DNA of 64,000 bases from contig NZ_JACHJS010000001.1 in assembly GCF_014203755.1 (NCBI RefSeq), forward strand, positions 4,836,001 through 4,900,000, read 5' to 3'. The notes beneath the pieces were generated by a model. It was not told the origin of the DNA, searched no databases, and was given only the letters and a program-made list of their open reading frames with translations. Shown here piece after piece: positions 48,155 to 57,123 of this stretch. The DNA is from Saccharothrix violaceirubra. Lineage in GTDB: Bacteria > Actinomycetota > Actinomycetes > Mycobacteriales > Pseudonocardiaceae. The stretch's first letter is position 1. Every line of letters starts with the position of its first letter. The position numbers were made by a program, and so were the translations under genes.

Positions 48155-50050
48155 CTAGAGCAGGGTCAACTGGTCCCGGTCGACCGGAGGTCTGGGCAGC
48201 GACGGGGGCAGGCTGCCGGCGGGCCAGGCACCGTCCTCGTTCGACTCCGCATCCGAATCCGCGGTCGCGATCCGGTTCCCGGTCTCCAGGCCGTGCCGAC
48301 GCAGCAACGGACTCAGCCTCAGGTTGAGCCACCGCTTGTACTTGGCGTCCACATAGGACCCGTTGCCGTAGAGGCGCCGATAGCCGTCGGCCAGGTCGGG
48401 ACGTTCGCGCAGCAGCCACCGCGCGAACCACTCCCGCGCACCGGGACGCAGGTGCAACGGGAACACGGTCACGCCCGTCGCACCCGCCGCCGCCACCTCC
48501 CCGAGCAGCGCGTCCAACCCCTCGATCGAGTCGGTCAGGCCCGGCAGCACCGGCGCGACGAACACCCCGCACGGCAGCCCCGCGTCCCTGATCCGGCGCA
48601 CCAGGTCGAGTCGGGCGCGCGGGCTCGGCGTGCCGGGCTCCAGTCCGGACTGGAGTTCACGGTCCAGCAAGGCGATCGACACCGCCAGACCCACCGGAAC
48701 CCGCTTCGCCGCCGAGGCCAGCAACGGGATGTCCCGCGCGAGCACCGTCCCCTTCGTCAGCACCGAGAACGGCGTCCCCGAATCGGCCAGCGCGCGGATG
48801 ATCCCCGGCATCAACGCGTACCGCCCCTCGGCCCGCTGGTACGGGTCCGTGTTGGTGCCCAACGCGACCGGGTGCCGCTCCCACCTGCGGGACCGCAACT
48901 GCCGGGCGAGCACCTCGGGCGCGTTGACCTTCACCACGACCTGGTCGTCGAAGTCCCGCCCGGCGTCCAGGTCGAGGTAGGTGTGCGACTGGCGGGCGAA
49001 GCAGTTGTGGCTCACCAGTCCGTTCGCGACGTAGTCGCCGGTGCCGGTGGTGATGTCGAACAGCGTGCGGTCGGCCTCCAGCGGCTCGACCGACACGACC
49101 CCCAGTCGTGTCGAGTCGACGGACACCGCCGCGCCGGCCACCACGTCGCCGCGCATCAGGACCGGCGACACCAGGTGCAGGAACCGCAACCGGTCGCCCG
49201 CGTCGCCGGCCACCCGCACGCCACGCACCTCCACGGCGTGCGGGACGGACAGCCGGGTCAACGCCGCCACCGCCGCCTCGAACACCGAACCGTCCGAACA
49301 GGACAGTGCCACCCCGTCGCCCGTCGCCGTGCCGCGCGCGTCGTGCACCCCGGCCAGGAACCCCTTCGACCACTCCGGACCCGGATCGGCGGGCCACTCC
49401 ACGAGTTCGTTCTCCCGGGGCACGCGCCCGCCCGCGTACTCGCGCACGCGCGCGGCCACCCCGGAATCCCCGGGCAACCCGCCGCGCACCGCGCCCAGCA
49501 CGTAGCCGCGCCGGTAGTCGGCGTCGAACCGGGGGCCGCGGGCGAACCCGCCGAACCCCGCGATCCGGTCGCCCCGCACCAGGAACGGCCGCCGCACCGC
49601 GTCGTCGCAGCGGCCGGGCGTGGCGTGCCGCCACCCGCGCCCGGTCAGGAAGCGGTGGTCGCCGCCGCACACGACGGACGAGCCGTCGGCCAACGTCACC
49701 CGGAAGGCGGGCCGCACGGTCGTCCAGTGCGCCAGCACCTTCGTCCGCACGAACCGCCCGTCCCGGGTGCCGAACACCTCGTCGCCGACGGCCAGGTCCG
49801 CGATGGACCGGGTGCGGCCGTCGGCGAGCAGCACCGGCGTCTCGGGCGCGAGGCAGTACGTGCAGCCGTGCGTACACCCCCGGTACGGGTTGACCGTCCA
49901 CTCGAACGGCAGCCGCCCGCCCGCCACCCGGTTGAGCACCGACTTCGCGTGCACCTCGTGGAAGACCACCCCGTCGAACTCGGGGGTGCGCACGCTGCGC
50001 ACGAGTCCGGGCAGTGCCGGCTGCCGCTCCTTCTGCCCGTCCCACCGCAT
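48155..50050 (-). CDS. Rv2578c-family radical SAM protein interrupted by an intein
   Basis: This is a 631-residue precursor. Host parts: residues 1-65 (MRWDGQ ... NPYRGCTHGCTY) and from 350 on (CFARQSHTYLDLD ... KYKRWLNLRLSPLLRRHG). After splicing, the 4Fe-4S-binding motif CxxxCxxC (CTHGCTYC) is restored and the mature protein is 347 residues, close to M. tuberculosis Rv2578c. GTNTDPYQ and GVFVAPVLPGLTD are typical of the SplB-like radical SAM group. A LexA-type SOS box ends 8 bp upstream of ATG 50050, so DNA-damage control and a repair-related role are inferred. AGGGGA supports 50050 over ATG 50068. Confidence 0.9.
   Translation of the reverse strand: MRWDGQKERQPALPGLVRSVRTPEFDGVVFHEVHAKSVLNRVAGGRLPFEWTVNPYRGCTHGCTYCLAPETPVLLADGRTRSIADLAVGDEVFGTRDGRFVRTKVLAHWTTVRPAFRVTLADGSSVVCGGDHRFLTGRGWRHATPGRCDDAVRRPFLVRGDRIAGFGGFARGPRFDADYRRGYVLGAVRGGLPGDSGVAARVREYAGGRVPRENELVEWPADPGPEWSKGFLAGVHDARGTATGDGVALSCSDGSVFEAAVAALTRLSVPHAVEVRGVRVAGDAGDRLRFLHLVSPVLMRGDVVAGAAVSVDSTRLGVVSVEPLEADRTLFDITTGTGDYVANGLVSHNCFARQSHTYLDLDAGRDFDDQVVVKVNAPEVLARQLRSRRWERHPVALGTNTDPYQRAEGRYALMPGIIRALADSGTPFSVLTKGTVLARDIPLLASAAKRVPVGLAVSIALLDRELQSGLEPGTPSPRARLDLVRRIRDAGLPCGVFVAPVLPGLTDSIEGLDALLGEVAAAGATGVTVFPLHLRPGAREWFARWLLRERPDLADGYRRLYGNGSYVDAKYKRWLNLRLSPLLRRHGLETGNRIATADSDAESNEDGAWPAGSLPPSLPRPPVDRDQLTLL
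49004..49855 (-). other. Intein (284 aa) with degenerate LAGLIDADG endonuclease
   Basis: Block A is CLAPETPVLLADG with Cys1. Block B is around CGGDHRFLTGRG, with the His kept and the usual Thr replaced. Block F is DITTGTGDYVANG and block G is VSHN followed by Cys+1. Between them GYVLGAVRGGLPGD and GFLAGVHDARGTA look like the two LAGLIDADG dodecapeptides; the acidic residue expected at the end of the first is not in place, so the endonuclease is probably inactive. Splicing residues Cys1, penultimate His, Asn and Cys+1 are all present, so protein splicing should work. Confidence 0.88.
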
Positions 50051-50058
50051 TCCCCTAT

Positions 50059-50074
50059 CCGAACACATGTTCGA
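50059..50074. promoter_or_regulatory. LexA-type SOS box
   Basis: CCGAAC-ACAT-GTTCGA differs at one outer base from the mycobacterial SOS box TCGAAC-N4-GTTCGA; the inner CGAAC-N4-GTTCG is perfect. It lies 8 bp upstream of the radical SAM start, and the neighbouring nitroreductase gene ends at 50093, so control is of the radical SAM gene only. Confidence 0.75.
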
Positions 50075-50092
50075 ATCGAGGTCAAACGAGGG

Positions 50093-50785
50093 TCAGACGA
50101 CGACCAGCACCTGGTCCAACGACTTGCGCACCAGGTCGGGCACCACGCAGTCGTCGGCCGGGTACCCGACGGGGATCACCGCGAACGCCTTCTCGTTGCG
50201 CGGCCGGTCGAGCACCTCGGACAGGAACTTCATCGGCGACGGCGTGTGCGTCAACGCCGCCAGCCCGGCCAGGTGCAGCGCGGTGAGCAGCATGCCGACC
50301 GCGATGCCGACCGACTCGTCCACGTAGTAGTGCTTGCGGGTCGTGCCGTCCGGCTCCAGGTAGAAGCGCTGCTGGAACACCACGATCAACGCGGGCGCGT
50401 CGGTCAGGTGCGGCTTCACGTCGTCGGTGCCCAGCGGGCGCAACGCGTCGAGCCACTCGTCGCCGAGCCGCCCCGCGTACGAGATCCGCTCCTCCTCCTC
50501 GGCCGCCGCCCGGATCCGCTCGCGCACCTCGGGGTTCTTGACCAGCACGAACGTCCACGGCTGCTGGTGGGCGCCACTCGGCGCGGTCGACGCGACCGCG
50601 ATCGCGTCCAGCACGGCCTGCTCCGGCACCGGGTCGGTGGAGAACATGCGCACGGTGCGGCGCTCGTCCATGCGGGCACGCAGGTCCGCGGCCGTGTGCA
50701 GGGACTGCTCGGCGGGCATGCGCTCCGGGCGGTAGGGCACCGGTGCGAACGCCTGCCCGTGGTTGGGGGTCCAGTTCGTGGTCAC
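50093..50785 (-). CDS. Nitroreductase-family FMN oxidoreductase
   Basis: This is a 230-residue flavoprotein of the NfsA/FRP-BluB superfamily. RRTVRMFSTDPVPEQAVLDAI (RRS/T-type FMN-phosphate-binding start), ASTAPSGAHQQPWTFVLV and a late GYPADD segment are diagnostic; the pattern is near iodotyrosine-deiodinase-like members. The Glu-rich lid AEEEERISYAGRLGDEWLDAL in the middle also fits that subgroup. The substrate cannot be assigned. GTG 50785 is chosen; upstream codons run into the divergent YibE/F promoter. Confidence 0.85.
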   Translation of the reverse strand: MTTNWTPNHGQAFAPVPYRPERMPAEQSLHTAADLRARMDERRTVRMFSTDPVPEQAVLDAIAVASTAPSGAHQQPWTFVLVKNPEVRERIRAAAEEEERISYAGRLGDEWLDALRPLGTDDVKPHLTDAPALIVVFQQRFYLEPDGTTRKHYYVDESVGIAVGMLLTALHLAGLAALTHTPSPMKFLSEVLDRPRNEKAFAVIPVGYPADDCVVPDLVRKSLDQVLVVV

Positions 50786-50894
50786 GCCCGGCAGCGTGGC
50801 ACCCCGGCACCGCGCCCGGAAGATCCGATGGACGGATTGCCCTTCGAACGTCCGCATATCGGACACCACAAGGTCATCGGGCACTATGTGACCC

Positions 50895-52202
50895 GTGCAC
50901 GCCAAGACCGGACACGGGCACGGTCACGGACATGGTCCGGTCGGCCCGTCCTCCGCGCCCGTCCGCAGACTCCTGCTGGTCCTGCTCGTCCCGCTGGTGC
51001 TGGCCACCGTCGTCGGCGCGCTGGTGCTGTACCCGTGGGGACACGAGCAGAAGACCGGCGCCGACGTCGGCCTGACCCAGACCCCCGTGCTCGGCGAGGT
51101 GACGGCCGTGGCGCGCGGCGGCTGTGGACCGGGCGGCCAGGACACCGGCTGCGTGCTCGTCACCGTGCGGATGACCGACGGCGCCGCGGCCGGGCGCGAC
51201 GTGCGCGTGCCCGTGCCCGACCAGCCGACCTCGCCCACGTTCGAGGTCGGCGACGAGATCGTGCTGTCGTTCGCGGGCGGCGACCCGGCGGAGAGCACGT
51301 CCTACCAACTCGCCGACTTCCAGCGCGGCACGCCCATGCTCGTGCTCGCCGTGCTGTTCGCGGCGGCGGTGCTGCTGCTGGGTCGCCGCCAGGGCCTGGC
51401 CGCCCTGGGTTCGCTGGTGGTCAGCCTGCTGCTGATCGCCCTCTTCGTGCTGCCCGCGATCCTGGCCGGCGAGAGCCCGGTCGCGGTCGCCGTGGTCGGC
51501 GCGGGCCTGATCATGTTCGTGGTCCTGTACCTGACGCACGGGATCTCCGCACGCACCACCACGGCCGTGCTGGGCACGCTGACGAGTCTCGTGCTGATCG
51601 GCGTGCTGGGCGTGGCGTTCTCGGCGTTCTCCCGGCTGACCGGCCTCGACCAGGACTCGGCCAACCTGATCGCCGTGCTGGGCCACGGCATCGACGCGCG
51701 CGGACTCCTGCTGGCGGGCACGATCATCGGCGCGCTGGGCGTGCTGGACGACGTGACCGTGACGCAGACCAGCGCGGTGTGGGAACTGCGCCGCGCCAAC
51801 CCGGCACTGGGTTTCCGCGAGCTGTACGCGGCCGGGTCGCGCATCGGCCGCGACCACCTGTCGTCCGTGGTGAACACGTTGGTCATGGCCTACGCGGGCG
51901 CGGCGCTGCCGTTGCTGCTGACGTTCGCGCTGTCCGGCCGCACGCTCGCCGAGATCCTCACCACGCAACAGGTCGCGCAGGAAGTCGTCCGCACGCTGGT
52001 CGGCAGCATCGGCCTCGTGGCGGCGGTGCCGATCACCACGGCGCTGGCCGCGTGGGTCGCGGGCCGGGAGGCCGTCGAGGAGCCCGTCCGGAAGATCTGG
52101 ACACCGCCGCCCGTACCGGAATCCTTGCGGCCCAGGCGGCTGACCGGTGATCTCGGTACCGGCCACGACCGCGCGCAAGGCACCCGACGTCGACCGGGAT
52201 AA
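50895..52202 (+). CDS. YibE/F-family membrane protein with His-rich N-terminus
   Basis: This is a 435-residue polytopic membrane protein of the YibE/F family. It begins HAKTGHGHGHGHGP, four HG units that could bind divalent metal. TM1 (RLLLVLLVPLVLATVVGALVLY), an outer beta domain (about 60-140), and a seven-helix core follow. The core contains GRRQGLAALGSLVVSLLLIALFV, the family-typical GALGVLDDVTVTQTSAVWELR and GRDHLSSVVNTLVMAYAGAALPLLL. Function is unknown; transport has been proposed for the family. It is divergent from the nitroreductase gene. Confidence 0.88.
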   Translation: MHAKTGHGHGHGHGPVGPSSAPVRRLLLVLLVPLVLATVVGALVLYPWGHEQKTGADVGLTQTPVLGEVTAVARGGCGPGGQDTGCVLVTVRMTDGAAAGRDVRVPVPDQPTSPTFEVGDEIVLSFAGGDPAESTSYQLADFQRGTPMLVLAVLFAAAVLLLGRRQGLAALGSLVVSLLLIALFVLPAILAGESPVAVAVVGAGLIMFVVLYLTHGISARTTTAVLGTLTSLVLIGVLGVAFSAFSRLTGLDQDSANLIAVLGHGIDARGLLLAGTIIGALGVLDDVTVTQTSAVWELRRANPALGFRELYAAGSRIGRDHLSSVVNTLVMAYAGAALPLLLTFALSGRTLAEILTTQQVAQEVVRTLVGSIGLVAAVPITTALAAWVAGREAVEEPVRKIWTPPPVPESLRPRRLTGDLGTGHDRAQGTRRRPG

Positions 52203-52211
52203 TCTCCAGGT

Positions 52212-53069
52212 GTGGGCAGAACGCGACGCGGCGACGAGACGATCACCCGTGAGGTCGACTCCGGCATCGCCGAACTCTCGCCCGATCCGGACGTGCCGCG
52301 GTCGTGGACGTTGCGGCTCAACGGGACCCCGCAGTCCCACGTCGACCTGGACGACCCGACCCACCTGGAGTTCGAGTACGTCCGCCGACTCGGCCACGTG
52401 GTCGACCTGGTCGCGCCCGACGGCGGTCCGCTCAGCGCGCTGCACCTGGGCGGCGGCGCGCTGACCCTGCCCCGCTACATCGCCGCGACCCGGCCCCGTT
52501 CGAGCCAGCAGGTCGTGGAGATCGACGCCGCGTTGGTCGAGCTGGTCCGCGCGGTGCTGCCGCTGGAGCGGACGTGGCGGGTGCGCATCCGCACCGGCGA
52601 CGCGCGCGCCGTGCTCGTACGCGCCCCGGAAGGCTCTTTCGATCTCGTGGTCACGGACGTGTTCGCCGGCGCCCGGACCCCCGCGCACCTGACGTCGGTG
52701 GAGTTCGTGACGCAGGCCGCGCGGGCGTTGCGACCTGGTGGCGTCTACGCCGCCAACATCGGCGACGGCGGCCCGCTCACGTTCGCCAGGGCGCAGGCGG
52801 CGACGGTCCGGGCGGTGTTCCCGCACGTGTGCGTGGTGGCCGAGCCGCCGGTCTTCAAGGGCCGCCGGTTCGGCAACTTCGTGCTGGTCGCCTCGCACGC
52901 CGAACTGCCCGTCGCGGACCTGGCCAGACGCGCGGCCGGCGACCCGTTCACCGGTCGCGTCGAGGACGGCGACGGCCTGACCCGGTTCATCGGCGGCACG
53001 CCGCCCACGACCGACGCCACCGCGACCCAGTCCCCGCCACCACCGCGCGGCACGTGGGGCCTGTCCTGA
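52212..53069 (+). CDS. Spermidine-synthase-like (fused-fold) methyltransferase-like protein
   Basis: This is a 285-residue protein with a Rossmann SAM-type fold of the spermidine synthase superfamily. LHLGGGALTLPRYIA is motif I, VVEIDAALVELVRAVLPL carries the acidic ribose-binding residue, and DLVVTDVFAGARTPAHLTSVEFV is the post-motif II/gatekeeping region (TD in place of the polyamine synthase D-D/E). Actinobacteria hold many such proteins annotated as spermidine synthase-like without shown activity. GATAAT lies 8 nt before the GTG, suggesting a near-leaderless promoter. It is convergent with the next gene. Confidence 0.85.
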   Translation: MGRTRRGDETITREVDSGIAELSPDPDVPRSWTLRLNGTPQSHVDLDDPTHLEFEYVRRLGHVVDLVAPDGGPLSALHLGGGALTLPRYIAATRPRSSQQVVEIDAALVELVRAVLPLERTWRVRIRTGDARAVLVRAPEGSFDLVVTDVFAGARTPAHLTSVEFVTQAARALRPGGVYAANIGDGGPLTFARAQAATVRAVFPHVCVVAEPPVFKGRRFGNFVLVASHAELPVADLARRAAGDPFTGRVEDGDGLTRFIGGTPPTTDATATQSPPPPRGTWGLS

Positions 53070-53252
53070 TCAAGGGAACGTCGGTCGAACAGCTCCTTCC
53101 GATCCGACAACCCATCCCCGGCCGGACAACGATCGGGACGGACCGGTACGCGACCGCCCGGACACACAGCCGAACGTCAGGACCACCTGACACTCGCCCC
53201 GACGAACCACGACACGACGGCCTCTCCCCTACCGGGCGCCGACCCGTCCCAC

Positions 53253-53876
53253 TCAGTCCAGCGTCGAGACGAACCGCGACACCGCGTCGGGCGTGAGCTT
53301 CTGCGCCAGCCGACCCGCCGGCGCCAGCGAACCCAGCCGGTAGAGCGGCCGGTCGGCCGCCGCCAGGCCGCGGGCCTCGGCCCGCAACTGGGCGACGAGC
53401 AGCTCGGAGAACACCAACCCCGGCGCGTCGCCACGCCCGGCCAGCACGTCGGCGACCTTCCGCAACGCCAGCACGCCCTGCTCACGCCCGCCCGTGCCCG
53501 CGTACACCGCCAGCGCCAGGTTGATCGCCTTGCCGCCGCCGCGCACGAACATCCCCACGGTCCGGCTGCCGCGCACGTCGGTGACCAGCAGGTCGAGCTG
53601 GTCGGCCGTGTGCAGGTCGACCTTGCGCGTGCCGATCGCCCGGACGTACAGCACGTGTCCTTCCAGCCACACGCGCCGCCGTGCCTCGGACACCGACAGC
53701 AGCACCAACGGCACGAAGAACACCGCCGCCGTGATCAACCCGACCGTCTGCCCGGCGAGCAGTCCCAGCAACCCGCCGAACGCCGCCGCGACCAGCAGTC
53801 CGCCGAGCGCCACCCCGCGCGCACGACGGCGCACTGTCGCCGGGTCGAGCAGGTCGAGGGGAATGCGCTCGCTCAC
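53253..53876 (-). CDS. Two-helix membrane protein of unknown function
   Basis: This is a 207-residue actinobacterial hypothetical protein. Two adjacent membrane helices ([22 protein letters not shown] and [19 protein letters not shown]) are followed by a PH-like/beta region ([24 protein letters not shown]) and a helical C-terminus. The GTG start overlaps hisS by GTGA, so it is translationally coupled to it; no functional link is evident. Confidence 0.7.
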   Translation of the reverse strand: MSERIPLDLLDPATVRRRARGVALGGLLVAAAFGGLLGLLAGQTVGLITAAVFFVPLVLLSVSEARRRVWLEGHVLYVRAIGTRKVDLHTADQLDLLVTDVRGSRTVGMFVRGGGKAINLALAVYAGTGGREQGVLALRKVADVLAGRGDAPGLVFSELLVAQLRAEARGLAAADRPLYRLGSLAPAGRLAQKLTPDAVSRFVSTLD

Positions 53877-55144
53877 CGGCCCAACGCCTCCCGCACCGCG
53901 ACAACGGCGTCGTCCAGCGGCACGGACCGCTGCTCGCCCGTGGCCAGCTCCTTGAGCTGCACGACACCCGCCTCGATGTCACGTTCGCCCAACACCAGCG
54001 CGTACCGCGCACCGGACCGGTCGGCACCCTTCATGGCGCCCTTGAGCCCGCGACCGCCGTAGGACAGGTCGAACCGCACGCCCGCCGCGCGCAACCCCGC
54101 CGACAGCCCGACCAGCCGCGCCTTGGCCGCCTCGCCCAGCGGCACGCCGTACACGTCGCACCGCGTCGGCTCGCCCGGACCGACACCCTCGGCCTGGCAG
54201 GCGAGCAGCGCCCGGTCGACACCGAGCCCGAACCCGACACCGGACAGCTCCGCGCCGCCGAGCCGGGCCATGAGCCCGTCGTACCGCCCGCCGCCGCCGA
54301 TGCCCGACTGCGAACCGAGGCCGTCGTGGACGAACTCGAAGCACGTCTTCGTGTAGTAGTCCAGACCCCGGACCATGCGCGGGTTCTCCACGTACTTCAC
54401 GCCCAACGCGCCCAGGTGCGCCTTGACCTGCTCGTAGTGCGTCCGCGCGTCGTCGGACAGGTGGTCGACCATCAGCGGCGCGTCGGCGACCAGTTCGCGC
54501 ACCTCGGGCCGCTTGTCGTCCAGCACGCGCAACGGGTTCAGCTCGGCACGCCGCCGGGTGGCCTCGTCCAACGGCAACGTCGCCAGGAACGCCTGCAACT
54601 TGTCGCGGTACGCGGGCCGGCACGTGGCGTCGCCCAGCGACGTGAGTTCGAGCCGGTACCCGGTCAGGCCCAGGGCGCGGAAGCCCTCGTCGGCGATCGC
54701 GATCACCTCGGCGTCCAGCGCCGGGTCGTCCACGCCGATCGCCTCGACGCCGACCTGGTGGAACTGCCGGTACCGCCCGGCCTGCGGCTGCTCGGCGCGG
54801 AAGAACTGCCCGGCGTAGGCGAGCTTGACCGGCAGCTGACCCCGGTCGAGGCCGTGCTCGATCACGGTCCGCATGACGCCGGCCGTGCCCTCGGGGCGCA
54901 GCGTCACCGACCGGCCGCCCCGGTCGGTGAACGAGAACATCTCCTTGCTCACGACGTCGGTCGACTCGCCGACGCCGCGCGCGAACAGCCCGGTCTCCTC
55001 GAAGACCGGCAGTTCGACGTACCCGTAGCCGGCCAGGCGGGTCGCGCCCAGCAGCGTGTCGCGGACCGCCAGGAACCGGTCGGAGGCCGGGGGGAAGTAG
55101 TCGGGGACGCCCTTGGGGCCGGCAAACGCGGTGGATTCGGTCAC
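53873..55144 (-). CDS. hisS: Histidyl-tRNA synthetase
   Basis: This is a 423-residue class IIa synthetase. Motif 1 region: [14 protein letters not shown] ... [17 protein letters not shown]. Motif 2: [23 protein letters not shown]. Histidine-A motif: [13 protein letters not shown]. Motif 3: [14 protein letters not shown]. The C-terminal anticodon-binding domain ends near VREALGR. The GTG start follows the glyoxalase II-like stop by 2 bp. Orthologue of Rv2580c by neighbourhood. Confidence 0.97.
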   Translation of the reverse strand: MTESTAFAGPKGVPDYFPPASDRFLAVRDTLLGATRLAGYGYVELPVFEETGLFARGVGESTDVVSKEMFSFTDRGGRSVTLRPEGTAGVMRTVIEHGLDRGQLPVKLAYAGQFFRAEQPQAGRYRQFHQVGVEAIGVDDPALDAEVIAIADEGFRALGLTGYRLELTSLGDATCRPAYRDKLQAFLATLPLDEATRRRAELNPLRVLDDKRPEVRELVADAPLMVDHLSDDARTHYEQVKAHLGALGVKYVENPRMVRGLDYYTKTCFEFVHDGLGSQSGIGGGGRYDGLMARLGGAELSGVGFGLGVDRALLACQAEGVGPGEPTRCDVYGVPLGEAAKARLVGLSAGLRAAGVRFDLSYGGRGLKGAMKGADRSGARYALVLGERDIEAGVVQLKELATGEQRSVPLDDAVVAVREALGR

Positions 55145-55146
55145 TT

Positions 55147-55845
55147 CTACAGTCCTCGGTGCGGTGCGGCCGGCGAGTCGTCCCCGAGTTCCAACAGGAA
55201 CGGGTTGGACCCGCGCTCACGGCCGATGGTCGTCGTCGGTCCGTGGCCGGGCAGGACCACCGTGTCGTCCGGCAGCGTCAGCACCTTGGTGCGCAACGAC
55301 GCCAGCATCTCGCGGTGGTCGCCACCCGGCAGGTCGGTGCGTCCGATGGAGCCGGCGAAGAGGGTGTCGCCGGACAGCACGAGCCGTCCGCCCTCCTCCG
55401 TGCCGGCGCGGAACATCACCGACCCGCCGGTATGGCCCGGCGTGTGGTCGACGGTCAGCGTGAGCCCGGCGAGGTCGAGCACGGCGCCGTCGGACAGCGG
55501 GCGCACCTCGCGCGGCTCGCGCATCTCCAGGTTCCCGCCGAAGAACGCGCGCGACTGCGCGCTGATCCCCTTCAGCGGGTCGCTGAGCAGGTCGCGGTCG
55601 GCGGGGTGGACGTACGCGGCGACGTCGTTGCCGTCGCACACCGGCGCGACCGAGAAGCAGTGGTCGAAGTGGCCGTGGGTGAGCAGGACGGCCACCGGCG
55701 ACAGGCGGTGCTCGCGCAACGCGTCGGCGATCGGCTCTTCGGCGTCCTGACCGGGGTCGACGATGACGCAGGCGCCGCCCTTGCCCGTCGCCAGCAGGAA
55801 GCAGTTCGCCTGCAGGGAGCCGGTGGGGAACCCGAGGACGAGCAC
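55147..55845 (-). CDS. Metallo-beta-lactamase-fold hydrolase (glyoxalase II-like)
   Basis: This is a 232-residue binuclear-metal hydrolase. The metal-binding THGHFDH motif (HxHxDH), [24 protein letters not shown] and [10 protein letters not shown] supply the ligands. The order and size match glyoxalase II-like proteins (Rv2581c position). Activity on S-lactoyl-type thioesters is uncertain; actinobacteria use mycothiol, and the long glutathione-binding C-domain is absent. GTG 55845 with AAGGGG upstream. Likely co-transcribed with hisS. Confidence 0.88.
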   Translation of the reverse strand: MLVLGFPTGSLQANCFLLATGKGGACVIVDPGQDAEEPIADALREHRLSPVAVLLTHGHFDHCFSVAPVCDGNDVAAYVHPADRDLLSDPLKGISAQSRAFFGGNLEMREPREVRPLSDGAVLDLAGLTLTVDHTPGHTGGSVMFRAGTEEGGRLVLSGDTLFAGSIGRTDLPGGDHREMLASLRTKVLTLPDDTVVLPGHGPTTTIGRERGSNPFLLELGDDSPAAPHRGL

Positions 55846-55993
55846 GTGGGGACACCCCTTGAGGCTGCGGTTCGGCAACGGATCGCCGGCTGACGGTGCG
55901 CACCAGCCTATCCGGCACACACCAGCCATATACGAGCCCCCTAGACTGCTGACCCGACGTCGCTGTCGACGCGAGGAATCAGGGAGGTTGCAG

Positions 55994-56857
55994 GTGCCGA
56001 CCAACGTGCAGCGCCGCGAGCAGGCCAAGCGGAAGCTGGAGCGCCAAATGGTCCGCCGGGCGGAGCGCGCGAAGCGGCGCCGGGTCGTCGCTGTCGTCTC
56101 GACGGCCGTCGTCGTGGTGCTGGTGGCGGGCGGGGTGTACTTCCTCGCGACGTACGACTTCGGCGGCGGGGACGACAAGGCCGCCGCGTCGTCGACCGCG
56201 GCCGCCCCGGCCGAGATCCCGACCGAGCTGAAGGCCGCGCCCAAGCGCGAGAAGGCCTTGGACAACCCGGTCAACTGCGAGTACCGCGCGGGCACCGAGG
56301 CCGCCGCCAAGGAGGGCACGAAGGCGCCCGAGGCGACCGGCATCTCCTCCAGCGGCACCGTGGGCGCCACGATCAAGTCGAACATCGGCGAGATCAAGCT
56401 GACGCTGGACCGCGCGCTCGCGCCGTGCACCGTGAACAGCTTCGTGAGCCTGGTCAACCAGGGCTTCTACAACGGCACCAAGTGCCACCGGATCAGCACC
56501 GGCGCCGGCCTGCAGATGCTCCAGTGCGGCGACCCGACCGGCACCGGCAGCGGCGGCCCCGGCTACACGTTCGACAACGAGACCTGGCCCGAGCTGACCT
56601 ACGGCCGCGGCTACCTCGCGATGGCGAACGCCGGTCCGGACCAGCAGACCCAGAAGGGCACCAACGGCAGCCAGTTCTTCATCGTCTACGGCAACGCCGA
56701 GTTGCAGCCGGACTACACGGTCTTCGGGACCGTGGACGAGGCGGGCCTGAAGCTGATCGACGAGGTGGCCAAGGCCGGCGACGACGGCAGTTCGCCCGCG
56801 GGCGGTGGCAAGCCGAACAAGGAGGTCGCGTTCGAGACGGTCACGATCGCGGCCTGA
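55994..56857 (+). CDS. Membrane-anchored cyclophilin-type peptidyl-prolyl isomerase
   Basis: This is a 287-residue protein: basic N-tail (NVQRREQAKRKLERQMVRRAERAKRRR), one membrane helix (VVAVVSTAVVVVLVAGGVYFLAT), an Ala/Lys-rich linker and a C-terminal cyclophilin domain (NSFVSLVNQGFYNGTKCHRI, GRGYLAMANAGPDQQTQKGTNGSQFFIVYG). The QFFI core and GTNGSQ are kept. It should act on proteins outside the membrane. GGGAGG precedes GTG 55994. Position matches Rv2582 (ppiB). It is divergent from the glyoxalase II-like gene and ends in a strong hairpin. Confidence 0.92.
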   Translation: MPTNVQRREQAKRKLERQMVRRAERAKRRRVVAVVSTAVVVVLVAGGVYFLATYDFGGGDDKAAASSTAAAPAEIPTELKAAPKREKALDNPVNCEYRAGTEAAAKEGTKAPEATGISSSGTVGATIKSNIGEIKLTLDRALAPCTVNSFVSLVNQGFYNGTKCHRISTGAGLQMLQCGDPTGTGSGGPGYTFDNETWPELTYGRGYLAMANAGPDQQTQKGTNGSQFFIVYGNAELQPDYTVFGTVDEAGLKLIDEVAKAGDDGSSPAGGGKPNKEVAFETVTIAA

Positions 56858-56866
56858 CCGGACCCC

Positions 56867-56911
56867 ACGCGAAGACCCGGCACTCGGGAGAGGTGTGCCG
56901 GGTCTTCGCGT
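56867..56911 (+). terminator. Hairpin terminator after the cyclophilin gene
   Basis: A 17-bp perfect stem (ACGCGAAGACCCGGCAC / GTGCCGGGTCTTCGCGT) with an 11-nt loop is followed by CTCTTCC. It begins 9 bp after the stop codon. Confidence 0.85.
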
Positions 56912-57123
56912 CTCTTCCCCGTCGATCGGTCGGCACGAGGATCGCACCGCGCCCTGACGTTTCGCCGGCATCGACCAAGCATGATCGACAATGACACGCG
57001 GTAGTCACTTCGGTGGGTTATCCACCACCTGTTCAGAGCTATCGTTTATTCCCCACCAACCGGTTGACTCAGGTCGCGATCGTTCCGATCGGCGGAGCGA
57101 CCACTCCACCACTGGGGGATGAG

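Noticed and set aside
47966..52150. A 1394-codon plus-strand frame spanning several genes
   Set aside because: It runs antisense to the intein gene and nitroreductase and out of frame through the YibE/F gene; composition is that of a GC shadow.
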